From NCBI RefSeq assembly GCF_003369915.1, contig NC_046677.1, forward strand, positions 21,346,913-21,410,912: a DNA stretch of 64,000 bases, read 5' to 3'. Each line of letters starts with the position of its first letter. Within the stretch, counting starts at the first letter, position 1. Of this stretch, positions 37,401 to 49,766 are shown one piece after another. The translations under genes and the position numbers were made by a program. The notes beneath the pieces were generated by a model. The model was not told the origin of the DNA, did no database searches, and was given only the letters and a program-made list of their open reading frames with translations. This DNA is from Drosophila miranda (Eukaryota; Arthropoda; Insecta; Diptera; Drosophilidae).

Positions 37401-38380
37401 CATTTCTCCGCTGTCGGTCGCCCGCTTCGACGGCGCTCGGTCACGTTGGGGCTGCACGCATTCGCTACACGCGACTCCGGTTGCCTCTCAAACAGGTCGC
37501 AACATGCTCGACCGCCTTTGGCGCATTCGGGCTGCTGGTAAAAGTGAAATTTTCCCATCATTGGGGGGCCATCGAACATGTTGCGTCCGGTGCTGCCTGT
37601 TGCGCGCGTTGCCAGCGATCACATTGCCGTTGTTGAGTAATCAGCCGTCCAAATCGTCTGAAATCGTTCTGAGCTGCAAATTTGAAACTAGAACGTGATT
37701 GCCCGGCCGCTTCTGGTTGCAGGGGGAAAATCGGGGGCGCTCTTGACGCTGCCATAGGTGACTGGAGGAGGTGCTGTTGGCCGCGTGAGCCACTCTGCGA
37801 CAGAGACGGAGAATCCGACTGCTACCGCGACTGATTCTGGCAGTGTTTATGACAGAGTCTGTGTCTGTGTGTGAGCTTTAAGTTGCCATTGGTATTGGTG
37901 TGCCAGTTGTCGCGGCGGGGTGACGCAAGCGTCTTACACAAAAATATTCAGAGAACAAACACATGATTAGCAATCAAGAATGCAATTACAAACACAAATG
38001 CATATGCATATATGTATGTACCTTTGATGGAAGATAGATAGAAGGAGAGGAACGAACAGAGAACAAAAGAAAAGAAGATAGAGACAACAAACAGGCAAGG
38101 AAGCCAAAACAATAAGTTCTTTATGGAAACACTGATTGTCAGTATTAATTTAAAAATGGTAATTGGTTTCATCGGTTTAGAATAGAATATTTTTTTCATA
38201 TAGGAATCTATTACTGTTGCCTCAAGGAACATAATCTACATTGAACTTTGATTGATTGTGCAATGATTTTCTACGATTTTCGTGAATTTTTAAAACAAGT
38301 ATCGTCATCTTGTATACCCACAGATGTATTTCCACTGATTTCTAAGTATATCCTATCGAATTCGATCAAATGATCAATAA
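37401..38380. other. vri upstream/leader-intron DNA
   Basis: GC-richer sequence to about 37900, then AT-rich. No gene is supported. Open frames here are short and without family signatures. Confidence 0.35.
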
Positions 38381-38384
38381 TGAA

Positions 38385-38390
38385 CACGTG
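38385..38390. promoter_or_regulatory. vri: CACGTG E-box
   Basis: A perfect palindromic E-box, the core recognised by CLK/CYC, about 1.4 kb above the vri ATG. Significance is inferred from its clustering with four others. Confidence 0.4.
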
Positions 38391-38530
38391 TATAAAGGCA
38401 TCCGGTACTATTGCCCGCACAGATCTACATAATAAAAATGGAAAAAAGCAGCATGCAATTAACAGCCATTCAAATATGGTTATATTTAGTATGTACTCCG
38501 TGGAGAGGGAAGTGCGCTCATTTGAACGAT

Positions 38531-38536
38531 CACGTG
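38531..38536. promoter_or_regulatory. vri: CACGTG E-box
   Basis: A second perfect E-box, 146 bases from the one at 38385. Confidence 0.4.
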
Positions 38537-40199
38537 GCCCCATTCGAGAAGGTAAACAGATACGAGTATACTCGTACTTGCAGTCAGAAGTATTACCACT
38601 CTGAGGTCTACTTGCATCCTGCTACCAAACTGTCTGCATGGCCGACCATTACAAAACGATTTTATACTTTTATATAAATCAATTAATAGACCCTTTGTCA
38701 GATAAGGTTATCTCTTGGGGACGGACAAGTAAGTTGCAATTCAAGACCCCAAGAGAAGCCAGACGACAATATCAAACAAAGACTCTCACATTTCAACCGG
38801 GAAGCAACGGGGAAGGAAGTGGAATTGTGGAAACATTATGTAAGTTCTGGGACGATACTCGACGACGACTGACTAACACTCGGCAATCAAATATAAGCAA
38901 ATATGTGAGTATATACATATACCTTTGTGGGACACTATCAAAACAATGAATTCTATTGAATTCGAATTAAAAAAGTTCTCAAAGGTGATTACAAAACGCC
39001 TTCAACTAAAGCGATAACAGACACTGCAAAATGTTTGTCCATCAATGAAATAAAAAAGCCAAAGGGAACCAGAAAAGAAAAGCTCGTTTCTTGTACATTT
39101 TTTCAATCAAACTTTGCTGAAAAAATAGAAATATAAAAATATGTAGCTACAACTCTGGGAATCTTATTGGATTATCTTTTAGAAGCAAGCCTACAAAAAA
39201 AGAGAAAGAGCGAGGAAAAGGAAAAAATTATGATAAAAAGCATTGCATTGCATACAGCATATGTAAAGTAATTTTTTCTCCCGGTCTTTTCTGGGAACAG
39301 GAAGAGCATTCTTATTGGATGATATTTATGCTGTAAGAACAGTGCATATCAGTTCTGCGAAACAATTGTTGAGCTGGTAATATTATCAACCAGTTTTGTA
39401 TATGAAAATCACTGAAAATTTTTGTATTTAGTGTATTAAAATAAAATTAATGGCATGCGAACAAAACTCTTTTGAATTATTTAGAAAAAATATTATTAAT
39501 AGTAATTAACATATTTTGGGCATAAATAGATTTCTGAGAGTTTCAATGAAGATTTACAAGTTTATGTTTGTTTTATCACACAATAAAATTAAATAAATTA
39601 AAATTTGTGATAAAAAAATATTTTGAGCATTTTAAAAAACATGAACAAGGGGTATATGAGGCAAAATCATTGTGATCATATGGAGGATTTTGTCAAAATA
39701 TATTTGAACCATGCATCACTGATTGAACTATAGAATCATCAATCAGTGAGCAATAAGTCACTAAAGAAAGAGGTTAGTGGTAAGATTAGTTGGACACGGT
39801 TCTTAGACTAATAGTTTCGACTGTTGTTGGAGATCCTTAATTTCCCCTGTCTTAACAGGATGTGGATTCAAGCTACCATATCCGTCTTGGTAATATCTCT
39901 TCTATCAATGGAATGGATGGACATGGAATCTAGTTTTAGAATTCAGCCAGAACTTACGAGTACTCAAGTCCGCCTTCCGTTTTTTCGTCACAGTCGTTCT
40001 ACAGTCCCAGACAGCTCTGAGCAGCAAAACCAACAACATTTCCCCCATCCACCTGTTACCTAACACTCACTTGACCCCTTCCAGCCGGTTCCAGCTGGTT
40101 TTCCGTACTAACTAAATAATCTCAGACGAATTTCAAGCAGCTCTGCCGCCGCCGCTGCTAATCATGAACAAATCCCAGTTACGCGATCAAAGCGATATC

Positions 40200-40223
40200 C
40201 ACGTGAGGCAGTGGATTCACGTG
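40200..40223. promoter_or_regulatory. vri: tandem CACGTG E-box pair
   Basis: Two perfect E-boxes, 40200-40205 and 40218-40223, with starts 18 bases apart. They lie about 0.8 kb from the predicted vri TATA promoter, on its transcribed side. Tandem E-boxes are a known mark of strong CLK/CYC enhancers. Confidence 0.45.
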
Positions 40224-40915
40224 TACGAACCAATCGTGCTTAGTTTTGTACCCTACCTTGCCGCTGCTCCTCCAGGCCACCCACCCCTTTCAAGGTGCAT
40301 TCCAAGTGTTCTAAGTAAGTATATTAGTGGTCTCCAAGCGACTAGTTCTGTTTTAATTTGAGATAAATCATTTGGAAAGATTATGCTAAATTGATTTTAT
40401 TTCCTTAAATTTCCATTAAATACAAATTTTGTAGACCTTGTGAAATGTTAGTATAAGGATATAATGCTTGGAAAACATACGCAAATATACTCGAACACAA
40501 AATGAGTGATATATATTCTGGAGAACCTCCCATATTACACCCTTAACGATTAGTATTTATAGGCTCAAAGTGAGTATGCACTAACATTTTACCCAGGGAA
40601 CATGGAAGAGCCTCGAATAAATCACCCACACTCACGCACGCACGCAAGCACGCACACAATCAGCGCTCTCCCATTGGCTGCAGGGAGAAAGAAATAATGG
40701 GAGAGTGAGAGAGAGAGTGCGAACAGTTACAACGCCAACGCAAGCGTTGACGCTGACGCTGACGTTGAACTACAGCCAGAAATAACGCCAAAAAAGGTTA
40801 CGAAACGTCGCCGACAGCTGAAAGAACAACAACGTAATAGAAGCTATCGCCCCAGCATTCCCCCTGCCTTTCCACACACACCCACGGAGCAGAGACCCAG
40901 AGCAATATCCCCCCG

Positions 40916-40960
40916 CACCGCACCGCACCGCACCGCACCGCCCCGCACTGCACTGCACTG
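40916..40960 (-). repeat. five-base GCACC/GCACT tandem at the vri leader
   Basis: About eight five-base units (CGCAC, with a CTGCA variant at one end) lie just downstream of the predicted vri start site on the minus strand, giving a G-rich transcript segment. Confidence 0.7.
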
Positions 40961-40992
40961 GCATCGGCAGTCAAGTTATAGCAACGCGACAG

Positions 40993-41001
40993 CTATTTAT
41001 A
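40993..41001 (-). promoter_or_regulatory. vri: vri TATA box (TATAAATAG)
   Basis: On the minus strand TATAAATAG is a near-consensus TATA box in a GC-rich block. A perfect E-box lies 41 bases upstream of it. The start site would fall near 40970. No textbook initiator is visible. Assignment to vri rests on orientation, the E-box and the absence of another minus-strand gene nearby. Confidence 0.5.
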
Positions 41002-41041
41002 CCGAGAGGCGCGCGACGCTGACGCTCGCACCCGCCTCGGT

Positions 41042-41047
41042 CACGTG
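41042..41047 (-). promoter_or_regulatory. vri: promoter-proximal CACGTG E-box of vri
   Basis: A perfect CACGTG lies 41 bases upstream of the TATA box on the minus strand. vri is a direct CLK/CYC target, and this is the expected arrangement for a clock-driven promoter. Confidence 0.55.
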
Positions 41048-44000
41048 TTGGGGAATGTGCCCAGGCCCGGCAGCGACGTCAGCGGCAGCAGTGCAACGCT
41101 CCCGAGAGCGAAGCGGCCCGCCGCAGCAGCTCACATGTTGGCGACTTGAGTAGAGCTGCAATTTAACGTGTTTTCCACTTATTGCGCGATTCTTGAAGAA
41201 CATTCCACGCTATTGTTGCCATTATGTGTCCACCACCCTGTGTCTTTCCATCCAATATAATATAGGTTATATTCTTCTTATTCCTTATTTTTTCCACTCT
41301 CTGGATGAGGGTGAGGGGTTGGTCCTTTCGCGAGCTTTTATTTCACATACCCGGTAGTAGTAAACTGTGAGGGTAGATTGGGTTCGCGTAGGGTAAGATT
41401 ATTTCCGATATTCCCATAGAATATATATTCCCCACTCCAAATAAAGAAAAATCTGTGTCTATACTCAATTAAAGGCTTAGAGCTATTGATATTGGTATTA
41501 TATACCCTCTGAATAGGGATAACTCTAACTTTCTATGCTTTTCATGTCTATATCCTTTTTTTTCACTCTGCTGGGCATTTCCTAGTCGGAATACCAACCA
41601 ATACCATTCTTTCGCTACTTTTGCGTGTTGTTGAGGTAGTGAAAATGTACAATGGTTGAGTGGACAGATTGATTGCAGATGCTATGATGCGCTCTGTGGT
41701 AACGTGTTCTGTTTTTGTTGTTGTAATGCTATGTGGCCATATAACCTGCATTGGAGTGACAGTGCTGCAGATACATTGCCGGCTTTTTGGGAATAAAGTA
41801 CGATAGGTCAGTGCAGTAGAAATCGAATTGAAGGTTGTTTCCCAGCGAAACGAGGCCAGTTCCTGCATGAATGCAAGCCATTTTAATGCATTCGAATCCT
41901 ATGACCTAATAAGATTTATATGGCCCTGAATCGCAAGGAACTGCGGAGGTGTAGTGCCCACAAATGCACGCAATATTTTTTAATAATTTTCGCATACTTA
42001 CAATTACTTGATTCAAAAGCTATTTCAAACAATTCATCCAAAAGTCTGTGAGATTTCCCCGATGATAAGGCTTATATAGAATATCGATTACACCCTAATT
42101 GAATTAAGTACTTCTTGTCATATAGGCTTATCTGTCAGATAGTGTTCGTATAGGTCGTTTAAGTATTGTCTAAAGCATATAATCCAGCGCTATGAACACA
42201 GTAAAGATAGTTAGCGAATTGATAAATCCCACCAAAATGGTAGTGTTATCTTCAGCTAAGTAGTTATCGCGCTAATTATGGTACTAAACAGTCTATAGCT
42301 CTTCCAGAATTTCTCAGATTTGAGGATGTATCCGTAGATGTTTAATTATTGATTCTATATCCACTAAAACTCAGTAAGTAATAGCGAGTTGAAGTATGCA
42401 TAATTTCTATTTTCCAGTGCTATACATTTGCTATCAAATACATACCTACTTCTATAGCAATCACCTCCATACACATGCATAAATCCGCTGTGTAAATACA
42501 CCTACAAATACACATATTGGAAATACATTTTTTAATGACATTGCATGCAATTCAATTTATTATTACAATCGTTGACTTACACTCGGTACACATACAAATT
42601 CGTTCTTTGTCCGGTTCTGATCTGATCAGCCGTTCGAAACACCCGCGGGGAAAATTATGTAACTTTTGCAATGTGATTTTGCACAGTCATTTCTGTTTAA
42701 TTACAGAGCAAATATATTTGTCAAGTGCAAAAGGTTTTATTTACAAATTGCTGAACACATTTCAGAGCAGACTCCGAGACGAATTGCACTGCTCTCTCGT
42801 ACGTAAATTTGTGTGGAATTCCAGGTGTGCGGAATGACCGATATGGTCTATAGAGAAACAAGGTGATACTGAATGTATTCAAAACAACTTTTAGAGGAAT
42901 GGTATGTGCCCTGGCAAAAGCAGATGAAAATAATGAGTTCTTTCACCTGTTCTTACATTAAATAGTCGTATAAATGCAGGCAGTCCTTGCCATCTAACAT
43001 ATAATACTTCTTTGAGTTTTGAAAAAACTTTAATACAAAATAACCTCTTTTAATTCTTTTATCTGTAGTCCTATTAGGAACCCTACCTTCTATAAATATC
43101 CTCCAAATACCTGAAATAAAGTTTATCCTTTGCTCAGATACATATGAGTGTGTTACCATCTATTCATTTATAGAACTTGGCGTGCTTCCTGTATAAATTT
43201 TCCATTGCTCTGTGCTTACGACACACCAGTCCACGTCTCTTGACCTCGAAAGCGTGCCCAACAGCAGCAGCAGTGTTGCATCGACAGCTTCAACCTCATC
43301 ATCATCATCATCGATGTTTCTGGACACTGGCCACTGGCCACTGGCTCTGTGTTTGGTCCGGCTGTGCAACGTGAGAAAATATGCCACAATCATTACCACA
43401 GCAACGCTGGACGTCACCACATCTCAAAGGCAGGCCCAGGCCCTTCCTACTGCCCTCATCCCCTACTACGGCCCACCCCATTGTCCAGGTAGCCCCCGTT
43501 TTCTAACAAACTGTGTTACGCTGGCACACAGACACAGAAGACAGACCAGACCAGACCAGACCCCGCGCCGTGCAACAACCAACCTGTTCGATGGACAAAC
43601 GCTGGCTGCGCTGCTAGAAAAACGTGAGCAGCAAACGTGACTGTGCGAGTTCGAAGCGATTGCTAGCTGGCCTACTGAGCGGTCTATGTGTAGGGTTGCG
43701 ATGTGGAGTGGGGTGGAGTGGAGAGAGGTGCAATGGAGCTTACACCATTCGCCCGGGATAGACCCGGAGCACGTTGCTTAAGTGGTGGTGGGCGGGGGGT
43801 CGGGACGTTATGGCACGGGACGGGTTCAGGTCGGGCACTCGAAAGTCACACTACTCCGTTGTGCCTATTACATGACACAGAAACAACAGAAACGACAGAA
43901 ACAGCAGAAACGGGAGGCGAGGCGTACGATGAACGTCAAACGAGGCGCAACAGTTTTGCTGGGCCTGGACTTGGCAATCGATCCGGGACACCTGTAAGCG

Positions 44001-46073
44001 GCAACGTGATGAAAAGTGTGCTTAGAAAATATCATTATTATGTGCAGTCGGGAGCAGTGGCACATCATCATCATCATCATCGGCTTCACTCAAACCAACG
44101 GCCACAGCAGAGAGCAGAGAGAGAGAGCATCACTAGAGGGGCGCTTGCATCCCATACAAACACTTCTAGCGCGTGTATCTGTGTGTGTGCGGGGGCAGCG
44201 ACGCCAACGTTTGGCCGCGTAATGAGTGCAAATGTGAATGAACTTCCCGCAGACGCACACGCAGGCCCTCACATCGCTCACTTACTCACTCTCTCACAGT
44301 CGCCCGTGGTCTTGCTCTTCCTCTGCCGAAAATCTCAGAAGCAACGCCAATAACAACAACAGCTATGTGTTGGCTGGCGTATGCCGGAGCTTACAACTTT
44401 CACACCGAACCTCGAAACGTCTCTCGGACACACACACACACACACACACACATACACTTGTGAAAGGCCGGAGATCCCCCAATTCCAAGCAACTTTTGAT
44501 ATCAGACCGTTCTTTAGTGGCGCAAACGAAACCGAAATTTATCTGTAAAGATATCCATAACGGTTTCCATTCGAGCCAAGAACTTTCTTTGGCCCCCTAC
44601 CAACTTTTATATGTGTGGGTAGCATATCGTATAGTGCCGATCCAATTTAAACGTTTTATTGATCAGTTATTAAGAACCAAATAGGTTTTCTATGACCCAT
44701 CCATATCTCTTCCATACACGATCTTTTGAAACAAGTAAAACGCACTTCCTGTTATTGAACTGATCCAAAAAAAACTGAAGATTAGCTAACATTTATACAT
44801 TTGGTTGACAGCTCTAGAATATCAATTTGATTATTATTTAATAGTTCTCAAGAGTAATTTTTTGATGAAAGAACCAGTCGAGTATTATCAGGCCACCAGA
44901 AAGAAAGGGGTTGTTCAGAGACCGAGGTCTTAGATACCTTTGCAGATCGATTATTCCTTCATATGGTTATGATTTAATTCGATTTTAATATAATGTATGT
45001 TTATTCATTGGAAGGGTCTAGAAAATCAGACTAAAATCTTATCTCCCTTATATAAGAAAGTTTTGGGTCGTCGCCAGATATGTGCGCTGGGGGCTTGCCT
45101 CTAGTATAATATGTATAAAAGCCATATCTTATAATGATTATCACCATAGCATACAATTTTCCTTGGAAATTCTAATCATATAGAATTGTAATCAAATATT
45201 TAGTTATGAAACCAATTGGAACCAAACGTGCCCCCAATTTTCGAATGATTCACAGATAACTTTATAATTTGATATAAACAATTTATTTATTATTTTCAGG
45301 TCTATTGCGTATTGACCGGTGACACATTAACACACATGCACATCCATAGAAATGGGTATGGGTATATTTATGACTCTTATCACAGAACACAGCCATGAAA
45401 GCCATTTGGCTTTTTGCTTTCATCACTGGAACCCACAAGACAAAACAAAGGCAGCAGTTGAGAAATCACTTAACATAAGCGATAATGCCACATGGGGAAG
45501 CAAGCCTGTATGATGTTGGCCATAAAATTCTGAGGGATTTTAGGTTGGATTTTCCATCCATATAATACCAAAGACTGTGACAAACAATTTTGTTGGTATT
45601 ATTTAAACTTTAAAGCTTTATCTTATACAAACTTTAAAATTTATTATATCTTGTGATCGTTTTGAACGATTCTGTAAGGACACAGTACTGATTTCAGCTT
45701 GGGGGACGGATTTTCTTTTTTATTTTATCTTCTTTTCTAGTTTTACAAGATTGTTCTACTCACAATAATTATTTGAGTTTAAATTATATATTAATTATAA
45801 AGTGTATATTTTTTTAATACATGTTGTTTTTTCTGTTCCCTGCTCCATGTATAATATTTTACCCAAAGAACTAATTCCAAATATATTGGAACAAAAAACT
45901 GATTAATTGTGATAAGCAGTAGAAATTAATCTGAGCAGCAAATGACATACATTATATATAATCCTCTGACTAAGATACTTTACCACAAGGCTTATACAAC
46001 TGCACTGCCGCTGCTGCACCGTGGCAGAGGTGTCATACGGGCTTAAGAGGTACATAGTAATAGCAATAAGCAC

Positions 46074-46107
46074 CAGCCAGCACCCGCCAGCACCCGCCAG
46101 CACCCGC
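46074..46107. repeat. ten-base tandem (CAGCACCCGC)n
   Basis: Three ten-base units in a row, next to a CAG/AGC run in a GC-rich island. Confidence 0.75.
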
Positions 46108-49100
46108 AGTAGCAGCAGCAGTAGCAAACAGCAGCAGCGCAGCAAGAAAGAAAGACAGAAAGAAAGCTATCCACAGAGTGGGAGCAAAAGAGAAGCTGAT
46201 AATACACACACACACACTCGCACCGAGCATGTGTGCGTGTGCTAAGTGCGTGTGTATGCACTGGCGTTGTGAAGAAATTTGGGTCTTGCTCTAGTTTTCA
46301 CAACCAAAGTTCAATGATCGATTGCAAAGCCAAAAAAAAGCTCACTTATGAGTGAGAGAGTAAGAGAGAGAAAGAGAGAGAGTGGGAGATTGGGAGAGCA
46401 TTGCTCTCTTGCGTTATGTTTTGCAGAACGAACACTCGGTCGGGCGGTCGGTCGGGCGGGCGGTCGGGTCGGGCGTCACATGTAGAAACGTCCATCGACT
46501 GACTGAAGCGACCGGGAGACAGACAGCTTTCTGCTGCTTTCTTTTTATCGTGCAAGTTTTGTTGTTGTTAAGTATCCGAAAGAAATTCGTCATATAATAA
46601 CAATTTTATAATTTTTGTTGCCATCTCTGTGTGTGTGTGTGTGTGTGTGTGCATTCAACTTGATTTCATTTACGAGTTTGTTTTCATTATTTACGCCGTT
46701 TGTTGGCGTGTTGTTCCGTTGATAAACACTTTGTTTATGCCACACAGTCGAACGTCTCTAACTCGAACTTTCCTAATTGACTCCAAAACGGGGTGGCTCT
46801 AAAGCACTGAAGATCACTGATAAGAAATCTGTAAGAATATCCACTACTAAACCTGCCAGAAAAATTAGGGAAGTATGCATAAAAGGGAGCCGAGGGTTGC
46901 CCCTTAATGTGTAAATATTATCTAACAGGCTACCAATGGCTTCCTTATCGGATCATTATAGCTGTCAGTATAAGGAAAACCATATGCCAATACATTGCAG
47001 TTCCAAGTAATACTGGTATTAATCAGGCATTTTCCACAAAAATCTCTAGAGATTTCTGGAAGTTTAAGAGTTTTTAAAAGAAAGTTTTCGCCTGTTTTTG
47101 TCAATGCACAAAAAATATACTAAGTACAAATATAATAAGTAAAACAAGAAGATGGAATGCCTGTCTCAAAAAGGATTTTGAGAGCTGTGATCCACGGCAC
47201 TACAACTTCTCATAGAATGCATATATCCTACATATGTATGTACATATAGCATACTTATCGTATATATCGCAGTAGATCAATAGAAAATGTATAATGTTGC
47301 TAATCCTTTCAAAAGTTTCACTTTTAAGTTCTACAATCAATCTTCGTACATCGTGTTTCTGTGACAGATCTTTTTCGTTCTGGTTAGAGAAGTTTGCCTG
47401 TGTTTTTGGTTAACGAAATTAGAATAATGAAAGCAAATACACAAAAACATACAAAAACACACAAACACACACTCTCAAACACTCGAAGCTTTGGCCCTGG
47501 CCGCGGCACAAGAATGGAAAGTCAATGCACGCAGCGACGTCAAAGCTCGGCAGAAGCAGCACAGCACAGCACAGCACCACAGCAGCAACAACAACAATTG
47601 TGTGGCTTTCTTTTTTTTCGTAATGAAATTATTAGAATTTCACATAATGCTATTTGTTGTCACTGTTGTTGTTGGTGTTGATTTTTTTGGGGTAAATCAA
47701 GTCCAAGCGAGTTTTTTCTTTCTAATTGGAAATTATTTGTTGCTTTGAGCTTCAAAAGTCTGTAGTCAGTAGCTTTTAGGTTTAGCTTTTGTCAACCTGT
47801 TATTCGGAGTGGATATGGGCAGGGGGGTATGGGCGGATAGCGTGTGTGTGTGCGCTTCTCGTTATAGAAATCTAACTGTTACCCAAAGCAATTAGTGCAT
47901 TACACGCCGCTTAGAAGGTACGTAGGAAGAAGATCCGTAGAAAGATGGAGAAGATCTGAAATCGGATATGCCAACGAAAAATAGGGACTTTGTGGGAGAA
48001 ATCAAAACTAACAGATGCTTAAGAACGAAAATTGGAAAACTTTACCATATTTGGGCTGGATTTTAGATTATGTGGGATAACACTGTGTTACAATTTGTTT
48101 GCTTTTGAGGAAAACTTCAACGAATGATTCTAAATTGTTTGCCTGTACGAGGCTTTGTTCTTCTGTGAATACATACCAGGTTCTTTTTACAGTAAAACTA
48201 AACAGAAATGTTCCTCTTAGTTAATTCTATATGTAGATTTTCTTGATGGCTGGATTCTTTATCCATGAATAAACCTCAAATAGCACTTACATAACCCTTT
48301 AATATTTACTGATGCATGTTCTCATATCAGAAAATGCTAATAGAACTTGTGAAACATCCCGTTCTACAGGTTTTACATGCTTGTAAATATTCTCTCGAGA
48401 ACCAGATGCCAGATGCTCTGGCACATCTGGGCACAAGAGCAGGGTAAGAAAATGGCTGACGAATATCATGTAAAAAAGGACCCATAAAAGACTAGAACTG
48501 AGCAAAATCTGACTCCGGATACACACGGGATTCCTCAAAGGAGGAGAAGACCTTAATGGAACCTTGTGCTGGAGGCTTTCTGGAAGGCCGGCAGTGAGTC
48601 ACAAACGGAGGAAAGAAGATATATGTAGGGGATATAACAAATATGTACATAGTTTCACTGAATTATTATCTCTGCAATAAAAAAATAAATATTATTAATA
48701 ATTATTTGTTGTTATCAGTCACTCCTTAATACCTTAAACCCCATTTAACCCTCCCTCTTGCCAGCTATAAGAATTAGGCTAAAAATAGAAAAAATTCTAA
48801 GAAATCTCCCAAAAAAAGGGCGATAAGCAATTATGTAACTCCCACCTAACCGAACAAATTCTTCAGCCCAAGAAACCAATAAAGAAAAAAGAACAGTGAA
48901 AGAGTCCGATAAGTGGGGAAAAAGAGACTTCTGCCAACTAAACAAGTTTTCAGAATTGGGTAAACGACATGATTAGACAGGCAGTCGCATTTGTGCGAGC
49001 GAGAGAGAGTGTGTTACAATATTAGGCCACAATACCGTTAGGCCCATGGTACAGATCCGATCCCCGAGCAGATGGCAGACAGAACCCGAAAAAAGCCGAA

Positions 49101-49711
49101 TACCGCAAGAGCAAACAGTGCTTAAGCCGATCTGATCTTAGAGGTTTGATGGAACACAGACACACACAGAGAGAGCGAAAGAGAGAGAGACGCAACATGC
49201 CTGCCCCCCCTCTTTTGTCTTATGTAATCAATTACAACAAGAATGATAATAAAGAAAGCACGAAACGGAACGTTGAGTCGAGCAGAGCGATCGCTGCGTT
49301 CTTACTTTCTCCCCAGAAGTGGGACAAGCAGAGGACGCCGGCAGAGACAGAGACTGAGACGGCGATTAACCAACAGTAAGACGTGAACAGAGAGAGAGAG
49401 AGAGAACGGACCATGTAATTATGAAACTTTCACGCAAGACACACAAACACAAGCACACGTATGCACACGTAAGCAGCGCTGTTCTGCTGCAACTTCTTTT
49501 GGGGGCCTTCTCTCGAACGCTTTTTCGTTCGTTTCCAGTTTAGAATTGGGTCAAATAACGGATTTGTTCGCTCTCGCTCTCTCTCTCTCTATCTCTGCCT
49601 CTGCCTCTCTCTTTCTCTTTGTTACTTTGTATGGTGCTGCGGCAAGATCAGCACAAGAACGTAACAAGCTGCGTCATCGCTTTACTCCACTCCACTCCAG
49701 CCCCAGTAACC

Positions 49712-49714
<3 letters not shown>

Positions 49715-49763
<49 letters not shown>
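49715..49763. repeat. 49-base poly-C run
   Basis: An uninterrupted run of 49 C residues (poly-G on the minus strand). The proline-rich open frames across it are products of the homopolymer. It may be an assembly or sequencing artefact, or a real G-quadruplex-capable tract. Confidence 0.9.

Positions 49764-49766
<3 letters not shown>

Noticed and set aside
38411..38677. 88-codon plus frame with a hydrophobic start (MQLTAIQIWLYLVC)
   Set aside because: It looks like a secreted peptide at first, but it has no family signature, overlaps another frame and E-boxes, and lies in vri upstream DNA. Not enough support.
39824..40063. Frame with MWIQATISVLVISLL
   Set aside because: A single hydrophobic run in AT-rich DNA is expected by chance; no splice structure or homology is seen.
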